DNA of 64,000 nucleotides, taken from assembly GCA_052035645.1 (NCBI GenBank), contig JBPOHK010000004.1, positions 30,843-94,842 on the forward strand. Reading direction: 5' to 3'. The notes under the pieces are model-generated. The model was not told where the DNA came from. It worked only from the letters and a program-made list of their open reading frames with translations, and made no database searches. Each line of letters begins with the position of its first letter. Within the stretch, counting starts at the first letter, position 1. Shown in pieces: positions 40,782 to 49,028 of the stretch. A program made the translations under genes and the position numbers. Source of the stretch: RPQJ01 sp052035645 (lineage in GTDB: Bacteria > Pseudomonadota > Gammaproteobacteria > Steroidobacterales > Steroidobacteraceae).

Positions 40782-43700
40782 TCAGCCCTCGACGCGCGGC
40801 GCGTACATCAGCTCGACGCCCCCGGGCCCGACCAGCGTGCCGAGGCGCTCGATGAGCTCGCGCGACGGCCGCACCCGCCAGTCCTCGCCGAACTGCACGA
40901 TTGCCGACGCGTCGTCGCTCGCGTAGCGCACGACCACCGAGCAGCGCCCGCCCTGCGAGGGGCGCAGCGCCTGCTCGATCGCCGACACGAGCCGGTGCGC
41001 GTCGCCGTTGCGCGCGGTCGCCGGCCAGCGCAGCACGAGCCGGCGCGCGTACTGCTCGCGCGCCTGGTCCACGTCGAGGATCTTCTTCGCCGAGAGGCGC
41101 CAGTCGTCGATGAAGTCGTCCCAGCGCAGGCTGCCGTCGACGACGAGGATCGCGTCCTTCGCGACCAGCGCGCGGTACTGCTGGTAGACGTCCTCGAACA
41201 TCGTCACCTCGAGGCGGCCGCTGCGGTCGTCGAGGATGAAGCTGGTGCGGCCGGCGCGCTTGCGCACCTCGAGCACGAGCCCCGCGACCGTGACGTTGCG
41301 GCCGGGCGTCTTCCAGGGATTGCCCTCGCCAGCGCCGACCGGCTTCGCGCCGCCGATGTCGACGATGCGTCCGCTCGTGATCGGGCGCAGCTCGCGCTCG
41401 TACTCGGTGATCGGGTGCCCGGTCAGGAACAGGCCCAGCGTCTCGCGCTCGCCCGCGAGGCGCACCGCCTCGCTCCAGTCGGGGACGCTCTCCTGCAGTT
41501 CGCGCGCGGCGTCCTCGCCGCCGTCGCCCGGCCCCGGCTCGGCCAGTCCGAACAGGTCGGTCTGGCCGGCCTCGCGCGCCCGCGTGGTCTGGTCCGCGGC
41601 CTGGATCGCCGCGGGCAGCCGGTGCATCAGCGTGGCGCGGTTCGCGCCGAGGCCGTCGAGGGCGCCGGCGCGGATCAGCGCCTCGAGCACGCGCCGGTTG
41701 ACCTTGTTGAGGTCGAGCCGACGGCACAGGTCGCGGATGTCGCGGAACGGGCCGCCGGCCGTGCGCTCCGCCAGCATGTTCTCCACGGCGGCCTGGCCGA
41801 CGCCCTTGCTCGCGCCGAGGCCGTAGCGGATCGACTTCGCCCCGGAGACCGTGAACATGTAGTGCGAGGCGTTCACGTCCGGCGCCTCGACCTGCAGGCC
41901 CATGCGGTTGCACTCGTCGATCAGGGTCACGACCTTGTCGGTCTTGTCCATGTCCGAGGAGAGCACCGCGGCCATGAAGGCCGACGGGTGGTGCGCCTTG
42001 AGCCAGGCCGTCTGGTACGACAGCACCGCATACGCCGCCGAGTGCGACTTGTTGAAGCCGTAGCCGGCGAACTTCTCCATCAGGTCGAAGATGTGCGCCG
42101 CGACCCGCTCCTGCACACCGCGCCCGGTCGCGCCCTCGACGAAGATCGAGCGCTGCTTGGCCATCTCCTCGGGCTTCTTCTTGCCCATCGCGCGGCGCAG
42201 CAGGTCGGCGCCGCCGAGCGTGTAGCCCGCGAGCACCTGCGCGATCTGCATCACCTGCTCCTGGTACAGGATGACGCCGTAGGTGGGGAACAGCACCGGC
42301 TGCAGCTCCGGATGCAGGTAGTCGATCTGCCCGCCGGTGCGGCCGTGCTTGCGCGCGATGAAGTCTTCCACCATGCCCGACTGCAGCGGGCCCGGGCGGA
42401 ACAGCGCCACCAGCGCGACGATGTCCTCGAAGGTGTCCGGCTGCAGGCGCTTGATGAGGTCCTTCATGCCGCGCGACTCGAGCTGGAACACCGCAGTCGT
42501 CTCGCAGCGCTTCAGCAGCCGGTAGGTGTCCGGGTCGTCCATCGGCATCGAGGCGAGGTCGAGCGGCGGCTCGCCGGCGTCCGCGCGCTGGGCGTTGATC
42601 GTGCGCAGCGCCCAGTCGATGATGGTGAGCGTGCGCAGGCCGAGGAAGTCGAACTTCACGAGCCCCGCGGCCTCGACGTCGTCCTTGTCGAACTGGGTGA
42701 CGGTGCTCGCACTGCCCTCTTCGCAGTAGAGCGGAGCGAAGTCGGTGAGCACGGACGGCGCGATCACCACGCCGCCGGCATGCGTGCCGGCGCTGCGCAC
42801 CAGTCCTTCGAGCGAGCGGGCCAGGTCGATGACCGCGCGCACGTCGTCCTCGTCGCGGTAGCGGCGACGGAGCTCCTCTTCCTTCGCGAGCGCGTCGTCG
42901 AGCGTGATGCCGAGCTCGAACGGGATCAGCTTGGCGATGCTGTCGGCGAAGCCGTAGCTCAGGCCGAGCACGCGGGCGACGTCGCGAACCACCGCCTTGG
43001 CCGCCATGGTGCCGTAGGTGATGATCTGGGAGACGCGCTCGCGCCCGTAGCGCTCGGCGACGTAGTCGATCACCCGGTCGCGGCCTTCCATGCAGAAGTC
43101 CACGTCGAAGTCCGGCATCGAGACGCGCTCGGGATTGAGGAAGCGTTCGAACAGCAGGTCGTAGCGGATCGGGTCGAGGTCGGTGATGCCGAGCGCGAAG
43201 GCGACGATCGACCCGGCGCCGGAGCCGCGTCCCGGGCCGACCGGCACGCCGTTGCCGCGGGCCCAGCGGATGAAGTCGGCCACGATCAGGAAGTAGCCGG
43301 CGAAGCCCATCTGGCAGATCACGTCGAGCTCGATGGCGAGGCGCCTGCGATAGGCTTCCCGGTCGATGGGCGGCGTGCCCGGCACCGCCTCGAGCTGCAC
43401 CATGCGGCGCTCGAGGCCCGCGGCCGATTCCTCGCGCAGGTGGCCGTCGGTGGTCTGGCCCTGCGGGACCGGATAGGCGGGCAGCGACGGCTTGCCGAGC
43501 CGCACGACGAGGTTGAGCCGTCGCGCGAGCTCGACCGTGTTCTCGAGCGCCTCGGGCAGGTCGTCGAACAGCGCCGCCATCTCCCCGGGCGAGCGCAGGA
43601 ACTGCTCCTCGCTGTAGCGGCGCGGACGCGCGGCGTCCGCGAGCAGCGAGCCTTCCTGGATGCAGACGCGCGCCTCGTGCGACTCGAAGTCGTCGCGGCG

Positions 43701-44348
43701 CAGGAAGCGCACGTCGTTGGTGGCGACCACGGGCACGCCCCGGGTCACCGCCAGCTGCAGCGACCCGGCGATGCACTCCTCCTCGCCGGGCCGGCCCGTG
43801 CGCTGCAGTTCGAGGTAATAGCGGTCGCCGAACAGCTCCAGCCAGGCGTCGAGCGCACGGCGCGCCTCCGCCTCGTGGCCGGCGTGCAGCAGGCGACCGA
43901 CGTCGCCCTCCCGGGCGCCGGACAGCGCCACCAGTCCGGCCGTGCTGTCGGCGTCCAGCCAGGCCCGCGCCACCGTGGGCCCGAAACGTCCCTGCCCCTC
44001 GAGGTAGCCGCGGGTGACGAGTCGGGTGAGGTTCTGGTAGCCGCGCTCGTTCTGGCACATCAGCACCAGTCGGTGCGGCTCGTCGCGCTCGGAGTCCTCG
44101 CGCACCAGCAGGTCGACGCCGACCAGCGGCTTGATGCCGCGGCCCTGCGCCGCCTTGTAGAACTTCACGAGCGCGAACAGGTTGGCGTGGTCGGTGACCG
44201 CGACCGCCGGCATTCCCAGGCGCGCCACGGCGTCCACGAGTCCCTCGCGCACCAGCGTGCCGTCGTCCTTCTTCTCGCTCTCGATGCGCAGCACGCTGTC
44301 GACGAGCGAGTACTCGGTGTGGACGCGTAGATGGACGAACTGCGCCAT
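40782..44348 (-). CDS. dnaE: DNA polymerase III alpha subunit
   Basis: Replicative polymerase, 1188 residues (E. coli 1160). N-terminal PHP domain (FVHLRVHTEYSLVDSVLRIE), the polymerase core with PGRGSGAGSIVAFALGITDLDP and the catalytic MPDFDVDFC, the beta-binding region, and an OB fold (NVTVAGLVLEVRKRAG). ATG 44348 is 11 bases after rnhB. The longer frame upstream runs through rnhB and is rejected. Confidence 0.98.
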   Translation of the reverse strand: MAQFVHLRVHTEYSLVDSVLRIESEKKDDGTLVREGLVDAVARLGMPAVAVTDHANLFALVKFYKAAQGRGIKPLVGVDLLVREDSERDEPHRLVLMCQNERGYQNLTRLVTRGYLEGQGRFGPTVARAWLDADSTAGLVALSGAREGDVGRLLHAGHEAEARRALDAWLELFGDRYYLELQRTGRPGEEECIAGSLQLAVTRGVPVVATNDVRFLRRDDFESHEARVCIQEGSLLADAARPRRYSEEQFLRSPGEMAALFDDLPEALENTVELARRLNLVVRLGKPSLPAYPVPQGQTTDGHLREESAAGLERRMVQLEAVPGTPPIDREAYRRRLAIELDVICQMGFAGYFLIVADFIRWARGNGVPVGPGRGSGAGSIVAFALGITDLDPIRYDLLFERFLNPERVSMPDFDVDFCMEGRDRVIDYVAERYGRERVSQIITYGTMAAKAVVRDVARVLGLSYGFADSIAKLIPFELGITLDDALAKEEELRRRYRDEDDVRAVIDLARSLEGLVRSAGTHAGGVVIAPSVLTDFAPLYCEEGSASTVTQFDKDDVEAAGLVKFDFLGLRTLTIIDWALRTINAQRADAGEPPLDLASMPMDDPDTYRLLKRCETTAVFQLESRGMKDLIKRLQPDTFEDIVALVALFRPGPLQSGMVEDFIARKHGRTGGQIDYLHPELQPVLFPTYGVILYQEQVMQIAQVLAGYTLGGADLLRRAMGKKKPEEMAKQRSIFVEGATGRGVQERVAAHIFDLMEKFAGYGFNKSHSAAYAVLSYQTAWLKAHHPSAFMAAVLSSDMDKTDKVVTLIDECNRMGLQVEAPDVNASHYMFTVSGAKSIRYGLGASKGVGQAAVENMLAERTAGGPFRDIRDLCRRLDLNKVNRRVLEALIRAGALDGLGANRATLMHRLPAAIQAADQTTRAREAGQTDLFGLAEPGPGDGGEDAARELQESVPDWSEAVRLAGERETLGLFLTGHPITEYERELRPITSGRIVDIGGAKPVGAGEGNPWKTPGRNVTVAGLVLEVRKRAGRTSFILDDRSGRLEVTMFEDVYQQYRALVAKDAILVVDGSLRWDDFIDDWRLSAKKILDVDQAREQYARRLVLRWPATARNGDAHRLVSAIEQALRPSQGGRCSVVVRYASDDASAIVQFGEDWRVRPSRELIERLGTLVGPGGVELMYAPRVEG

Positions 44349-44359
44349 CGCGGTGGGAC

Positions 44360-44986
44360 TCAGCGGGGAAGGCACGATTGTACCGGGCCGAAGCTGCGCC
44401 GGTGCACCGGCGAGGGACCGAGCCGGCGCAGGGCCGCGACGTGCGCGGCCGTCGGATAGCCCTTGTGGCCCGCGAAGCCGTAGCCGGGGTACCGGCGGTC
44501 GAGTTCGACCATGAGCTCGTCGCGGGCGACCTTGGCGAGGATGCTGGCCGCGCCGACGCACTCGACCCGCGCGTCGCCGCCGACGACGGCCTCGAGCGTG
44601 CAGCGCAGGCCGAGGCCGTCGAGGTTCGGGCAGCGGTTGCCGTCCACGACGACGTGATCCGGCGACTGTCCGAGCCCGGCCAGTGCGCGCCGCATCGCGA
44701 GGAACGTCGCCTGCAGGATGTTGACCCGGTCGATCTCCTCGGGCTCCGCCCAGCCGAGCCCGAATGCCACGCAGCGCGCGCGGATCTCGACCGCCAGCGC
44801 CGCACGGCGCGCCGGCGCGAGCGCCTTGGAGTCGCCGATCCCGGCGACCGGTCGCGACGGATCGAGGATCACGGCGGCGGCGCAGACGGGCCCCGCGAGC
44901 GGGCCGCGCCCGGCCTCGTCGACGCCGGCGGTCAGTCCGGCCCTGCCCCAGTCGAAACCGGCCTGGCCCTGCGCCGCAGGCCTCAT
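44360..44986 (-). CDS. rnhB: Ribonuclease HII
   Basis: Removes ribonucleotides from DNA and RNA from RNA/DNA hybrids. 208 residues, with the signature GVDEAGRGPLAGPV (Asp23, Glu24), VVVDGNRCPNL, and ASILAKVARDELM. ATG 44986 overlaps the lpxB stop (ATGA). Order lpxB-rnhB-dnaE is standard for gammaproteobacteria. Confidence 0.96.
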   Translation of the reverse strand: MRPAAQGQAGFDWGRAGLTAGVDEAGRGPLAGPVCAAAVILDPSRPVAGIGDSKALAPARRAALAVEIRARCVAFGLGWAEPEEIDRVNILQATFLAMRRALAGLGQSPDHVVVDGNRCPNLDGLGLRCTLEAVVGGDARVECVGAASILAKVARDELMVELDRRYPGYGFAGHKGYPTAAHVAALRRLGPSPVHRRSFGPVQSCLPR

Positions 44987-46158
44987 GGGCGGCGACCGCG
45001 CTCGTCGAGCAGTGCGGCGATGGCCTCGGCCGCGCGCGCACTGGCGCCGCGGCGCAGCGATTCGTGGATCGCGGTGAACTCGGCCACGAGCCCGGCCCGG
45101 TCGGGCCGCTCGAGCTGCGCGAGCACGGCGGGGCCGAGCGTCTCGGGCCGCACCTGCTCCTGGAAGAACTCCGGCACCAGCGCGCGGCCGGCCAGCAGGT
45201 TGGGCTGCGAGAAGTGCTCGGTCTTCACGAGGCCCATCTCGCGCAGCAGCCAGCCGGTGAGCGGCGCGACGCGGTACGCGACCACCATCGGGCGCTTGAC
45301 CAGGGTGGTCTCGAGCGTGGCCGTGCCCGAGGCGACCAGCACCGCGTCGGCGGCGGCGAGCGCCTCCTGCGCGCGGCCGTCGACCAGGCGCACCTCCAGG
45401 CCGGGCGCCCGCGCCGCGAGCGCCGCCTCGAACAGCCGGCGAGCGTGTGCATTGGCCATCGGCGCGACGAACTCGAGCCGCGGGCGCTGCGCGCGCAGCC
45501 AGGCGAGGGTCGCCGCGAACGGCTCGCCGAGCTGCGCGACCTCGCCGCCGCGGCTGCCGGGCAGCACGGCGACGACCTCCGCCCCGGGCGACAGGCCGAG
45601 TGCGGCCCGCGCGGGCAGCGGATCGGAGACGAGCGGGATGCGGTCGGCGAGCGGATGCCCGACGAACACCGCGCGCACCTGGTGGCGGTCGTAGAAGCGG
45701 CTCTCGAACGGCAGCAGGCACAGCACGAGGTCGACCGACTGGCCGATGGTGCGCACCCGCCCCGGCCGCCACGCCCAGACCTGCGGGCTGACGTACTGCA
45801 CCGTCGGCAGGCCGGCCGCCTTCAGCTGCCGCGCCACGCGCAGGTTGAACTCCGGGGAGTCGATGCCGACGAACGCGTCCGGACGCGCCGCGAGCAGGCG
45901 CGCCACCAGCGCCCGCCGCAGGCGCAACAGACGCGGCAGGTGGCGCAGGATTTCCGCCAGTCCCATGACGGCGAGTTCGTCGGAGGCGAACCAGGCCTCG
46001 CAGCCGGCCTCCTGCATGCGCGGGCCGGCGACGCCAAAGCAGCGCGCACCGGGCAGGCGGACCTGCAGGTCCCGCACCAGCGCGGCACCGAGGTTGTCGC
46101 CCGAGGCCTCGCCCGCCACGAGGCCGATCGCGGGCGTGCCGGTCACCGCGCTGGCCAC
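44983..46158 (-). CDS. lpxB: Lipid-A-disaccharide synthase
   Basis: GT19 glycosyltransferase joining 2,3-diacyl-GlcN-1-P with UDP-diacyl-GlcN. 391 residues: GLVAGEASGDNLGAALV at the start, VQYVSPQVWAWRPGR, FVGHPLADRIP and VASGTATLETTLVKRPMVVAYR. The start is GTG 46158 (or GTG 46146); it lies 15 bases after lpxA. Confidence 0.96.
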   Translation of the reverse strand: MASAVTGTPAIGLVAGEASGDNLGAALVRDLQVRLPGARCFGVAGPRMQEAGCEAWFASDELAVMGLAEILRHLPRLLRLRRALVARLLAARPDAFVGIDSPEFNLRVARQLKAAGLPTVQYVSPQVWAWRPGRVRTIGQSVDLVLCLLPFESRFYDRHQVRAVFVGHPLADRIPLVSDPLPARAALGLSPGAEVVAVLPGSRGGEVAQLGEPFAATLAWLRAQRPRLEFVAPMANAHARRLFEAALAARAPGLEVRLVDGRAQEALAAADAVLVASGTATLETTLVKRPMVVAYRVAPLTGWLLREMGLVKTEHFSQPNLLAGRALVPEFFQEQVRPETLGPAVLAQLERPDRAGLVAEFTAIHESLRRGASARAAEAIAALLDERGRRP

Positions 46159-46173
46159 GCCGGCTCCGCCCGC

Positions 46174-46953
46174 TCAGCGCACGAGGCTGCGCGTCGACGC
46201 CGGGATGAAATCGACCAGCGGCTGGATCTCCGGGTGCTCCCGGGCCATTTCCTTGAGCCGGACCTCGGCCTCGGCGAGCTTGAGCCCGGAGCGGTACAGC
46301 ACGCGGTACGCGTTGCGGATGTTGCGGATCTGCTCCGGCGTGAATCCACGCCGCTTGAGGCCCTCGGCGTTGACGCTGTGCGGCGTCGCCGGCTGCCCCA
46401 CCGCCATCACGTAGGGCGGCACGTCGCGCGTCACGGCGGTGTTGTTGGCGAGGAAGGCGTGCGCACCGACCTTGCAGAACTGGTGGATGGCCGAGAAGCC
46501 GGCCATGATCACCCAGTCGCCGAGCTGCACGTGCCCGCCGAGCGTCGCGCAGTTGGCGAGGACGCACTGGTTGCCCACCACGCAGTCGTGCGCGACGTGC
46601 GTGTAGGCCATGAACAGGTTGTCGTCGCCGATGCGCGTCACGCCCTGGTCCTTGGTCGTGCCGCGGTTGAGCGTGACGAACTCGCGGATCACGTTGCGGT
46701 GCCCGATCTCGAGCCGGGTCGGCTCGCCCTTGTACTTCTTGTCCTGCGGCGCGTCGCCGACCGACGCGAACTGGTGGACGCGGTTGTCCTCGCCGAGTTT
46801 CGTCGGCCCGGCGATCACGGCGTGCGGCCCGATCACGGTCCGCGCCCCGATCTCCACGCCGGACTGCACGACGGCGTAGGCGCCGATCTCCACGTCGTCG
46901 CCGATGACGGCGTCCGGGGCGACGAGCGCCGTCGGGTGAATCACGCTGGGCAT
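46174..46953 (-). CDS. lpxA: UDP-N-acetylglucosamine acyltransferase
   Basis: First step of lipid A synthesis. 259 residues of left-handed beta-helix hexapeptide repeats (HPTALVAPDAVIGDDVEIG...), the catalytic His122 in THVAHDCVVGN, and a C-terminal helical domain. A strong AGGAGAGG ribosome site precedes ATG 46953. Confidence 0.97.
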   Translation of the reverse strand: MPSVIHPTALVAPDAVIGDDVEIGAYAVVQSGVEIGARTVIGPHAVIAGPTKLGEDNRVHQFASVGDAPQDKKYKGEPTRLEIGHRNVIREFVTLNRGTTKDQGVTRIGDDNLFMAYTHVAHDCVVGNQCVLANCATLGGHVQLGDWVIMAGFSAIHQFCKVGAHAFLANNTAVTRDVPPYVMAVGQPATPHSVNAEGLKRRGFTPEQIRNIRNAYRVLYRSGLKLAEAEVRLKEMAREHPEIQPLVDFIPASTRSLVR

Positions 46954-46987
46954 GCTGCCTCTCCTCTCAGGTTCCGCCGGCCGGGCC

Positions 46988-47431
46988 TCAGCCCGGCATC
47001 ACCATCATCTCGGCGGAGCAGGCTTCCTCGCCGCCGACCTCGGCCACGACCGAGAACTTCCAGATGGTGCGGATGCGCCGCTCGAGCGTGGCCTTCAGGA
47101 CCAGCTGGTCGCCCGGCAGCACGGGGCGGCGGAAGCGCGCCTTGTCGATCCCGGCGAAGTAGAACTTCACGTTCTCGTCCGGGTAGACGCCTGCCGTCAC
47201 GAAGCACAGGATGCCCGCGGCCTGCGCCAGCGCCTCCAGCATCAGCACGCCGGGCATGACCGGACGGCCGGGAAAGTGGCCGGTGAAGAACTCCTCGTTG
47301 ACGGTCACGTTCTTGAGCGCGGTGATGCGCTCGCCCGGGTGGCATTCGAGCACGCGATCCACGAGCAGCATCGGGTAGCGGTGCGGCAGCCGCCGCATGA
47401 TCTCGTCGATGCCGAAGCCGGTGTCACTCAT
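46988..47431 (-). CDS. fabZ: 3-hydroxyacyl-[ACP] dehydratase FabZ
   Basis: 147-residue hot-dog-fold dehydratase of fatty-acid elongation. LPHRYPMLLVDRVLE, then GHFPGRPVMPGVLMLEALAQ with catalytic His52 and Glu66. It shares the hydroxyacyl-ACP pool with LpxA and LpxD on either side. Its start overlaps the lpxD end by 8 bases. Confidence 0.97.
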   Translation of the reverse strand: MSDTGFGIDEIMRRLPHRYPMLLVDRVLECHPGERITALKNVTVNEEFFTGHFPGRPVMPGVLMLEALAQAAGILCFVTAGVYPDENVKFYFAGIDKARFRRPVLPGDQLVLKATLERRIRTIWKFSVVAEVGGEEACSAEMMVMPG

Positions 47432-48479
47432 CGTCGTCGTCCTCTGCGGGCCCGGCCGCGCCGCCCTCGAGCCGGCGTACGCGCCGGGCGAGTTCGTCGA
47501 GCTTGCGGAAACGGGCGCTGTTGCGCCGGAAGCTGCGCGCCTCGTCCGCCGGCAGGTTACCCGAATACACCCCCGGCCGTGTGATGGAGCGGCTGACCAT
47601 CGTCTTGCCGGTCAGCGCGACGTTGTCGCAGATCGAGACGTGGCCGACCACGCCGACCTGCCCGCCGAGCATGCAGCGGCGCCCGACGCTGGAACTGCCC
47701 GCGATGCCGACCATCGCGGCCATCACCGTGTGCGCGCCGATGCGGACGTTGTGCGCCACCATGCAGAGGTTGTCGATCCGGACGCCCTCCTCGATCACGG
47801 TGTCGCCGATCGTGCCGCGGTCGATGGTGGTGTTGGCGCCCACGTCCACGTCGTCGCCGATCACCACGGACCCGACCTGCGGAATCTTGACGTACCCGTC
47901 CCTATCCGGGGCGTGGCCGAAACCGTCGGCGCCGATCACGGCCCCGGGCGCGAAGACGCAGCGCGCGCCGATGCGCACGCCCCGGCAGATCGTCACGCGG
48001 GCCACGAGCCGGCAGTCCGCGCCGACGACCGCCTCGTCCAGCACCACGCAGCCGAGGCCGACGAAGGTGCGCGGGCCGATGCAGGCCCCGGACCCGACGT
48101 AGGCACCGGCCGCGATCCACGCCGTGGGATCGACCTGCGCCCCCGCCTCGACGACGGCGCTCGCGTGCACGCCGCCGGCGAACGGGGGTTCCGGGTGCAG
48201 CACCTGCGCCATGCGTGCGTAGGCGGCATAGGGGTTCGCGGCCACCAGCGCGGGCACCGGGCAGGCCGGGGCGCTCGCCGCGTCGATCACGACGGCGCCC
48301 GCGCGGGTGTCGCGCAGGTGCCTGAGGTATTTCGGGTTGGCGAGGAAGGACAGCGCGTCCGGCGTCGCCTCGCCAAGCGACGCGACGCGCCGGACGATTG
48401 CGTCCGGATCGCCCCTCAGCTCGCAGCCGAAGCGGACCGCCAGTTCGGCGAGGCGCACCGCCACGGGCGCTGGCCTCAC
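47424..48479 (-). CDS. lpxD: UDP-3-O-(3-hydroxyacyl)glucosamine N-acyltransferase
   Basis: Third lipid A step. 351 residues: an N-terminal uridine-binding domain with LSFLANPKYLRHLRDTRAGAV, a hexapeptide-repeat beta helix, the catalytic histidine in MVAHNVRIGAHTVMA, and a C-terminal helix. The start is GTG 48479, five bases after skp. The C-terminus ends in an acidic run EDDDDE. Confidence 0.96.
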   Translation of the reverse strand: MRPAPVAVRLAELAVRFGCELRGDPDAIVRRVASLGEATPDALSFLANPKYLRHLRDTRAGAVVIDAASAPACPVPALVAANPYAAYARMAQVLHPEPPFAGGVHASAVVEAGAQVDPTAWIAAGAYVGSGACIGPRTFVGLGCVVLDEAVVGADCRLVARVTICRGVRIGARCVFAPGAVIGADGFGHAPDRDGYVKIPQVGSVVIGDDVDVGANTTIDRGTIGDTVIEEGVRIDNLCMVAHNVRIGAHTVMAAMVGIAGSSSVGRRCMLGGQVGVVGHVSICDNVALTGKTMVSRSITRPGVYSGNLPADEARSFRRNSARFRKLDELARRVRRLEGGAAGPAEDDDDE

Positions 48480-48484
48480 CGGGC

Positions 48485-49015
48485 TCAGGGCTTCGCCGGC
48501 GCCTTGCCGCTCTTCGCCTGCAGCGCCGTGAGCACGGGCGCGGTGATGTCCACCGTGGGGCTGGCGTACAGCGGATCGGCGATCACGAGGTCGAGGCCGG
48601 CGGTCCGGGCGTAGTTCTGCACTTCCTGCAGCACGGTACGCTGCAACTGGCCGAGGGCTTCGTTGCGGCGGACGTTGAGGTCCTCGAGGAACTCGTTCTG
48701 CTTGCGCGCGAGGTCGCGCTGCCCGTCGCGCAGCGTCTTTTCCTGGTTGCGGCGATCGGCCTCGGCCATGGTCGCGCCGTCCTTCGCGAGCTTGTCCTCC
48801 TTGGCCTTGAGGTCGCGCTGGGTGGCCTCGAGGTCGCGCCGGCGCGCGGCGAACTCGTTCTCGAGCGCCGCCGACGCCGCCTGCGCCTGCGGGGCCTCCT
48901 GCAGCAGCCGCGCGACGTTCACGACGCCGATCTTGGCCTGGGCGTACGCCGGGGCGAGCGGCATCGCGCTGGCGGCGAGCGTCACGAGAGCGAGCATGGC
49001 GGTCTTGATACGCAT
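48485..49015 (-). CDS. skp: Periplasmic chaperone Skp (OmpH)
   Basis: 176 residues with a signal peptide (MRIKTAMLALVTLAASAMPL, cleavage after AYA near 25), KIGVVNVARLLQEAP, a long charged coiled coil (about 45-120), and DLVIADPLYASPTVDIT. Holds unfolded outer-membrane proteins on their way to BamA, encoded just upstream. A longer frame to 49228 reads into bamA and is rejected. Confidence 0.94.
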   Translation of the reverse strand: MRIKTAMLALVTLAASAMPLAPAYAQAKIGVVNVARLLQEAPQAQAASAALENEFAARRRDLEATQRDLKAKEDKLAKDGATMAEADRRNQEKTLRDGQRDLARKQNEFLEDLNVRRNEALGQLQRTVLQEVQNYARTAGLDLVIADPLYASPTVDITAPVLTALQAKSGKAPAKP

Positions 49016-49028
49016 GGAGCGGGACACC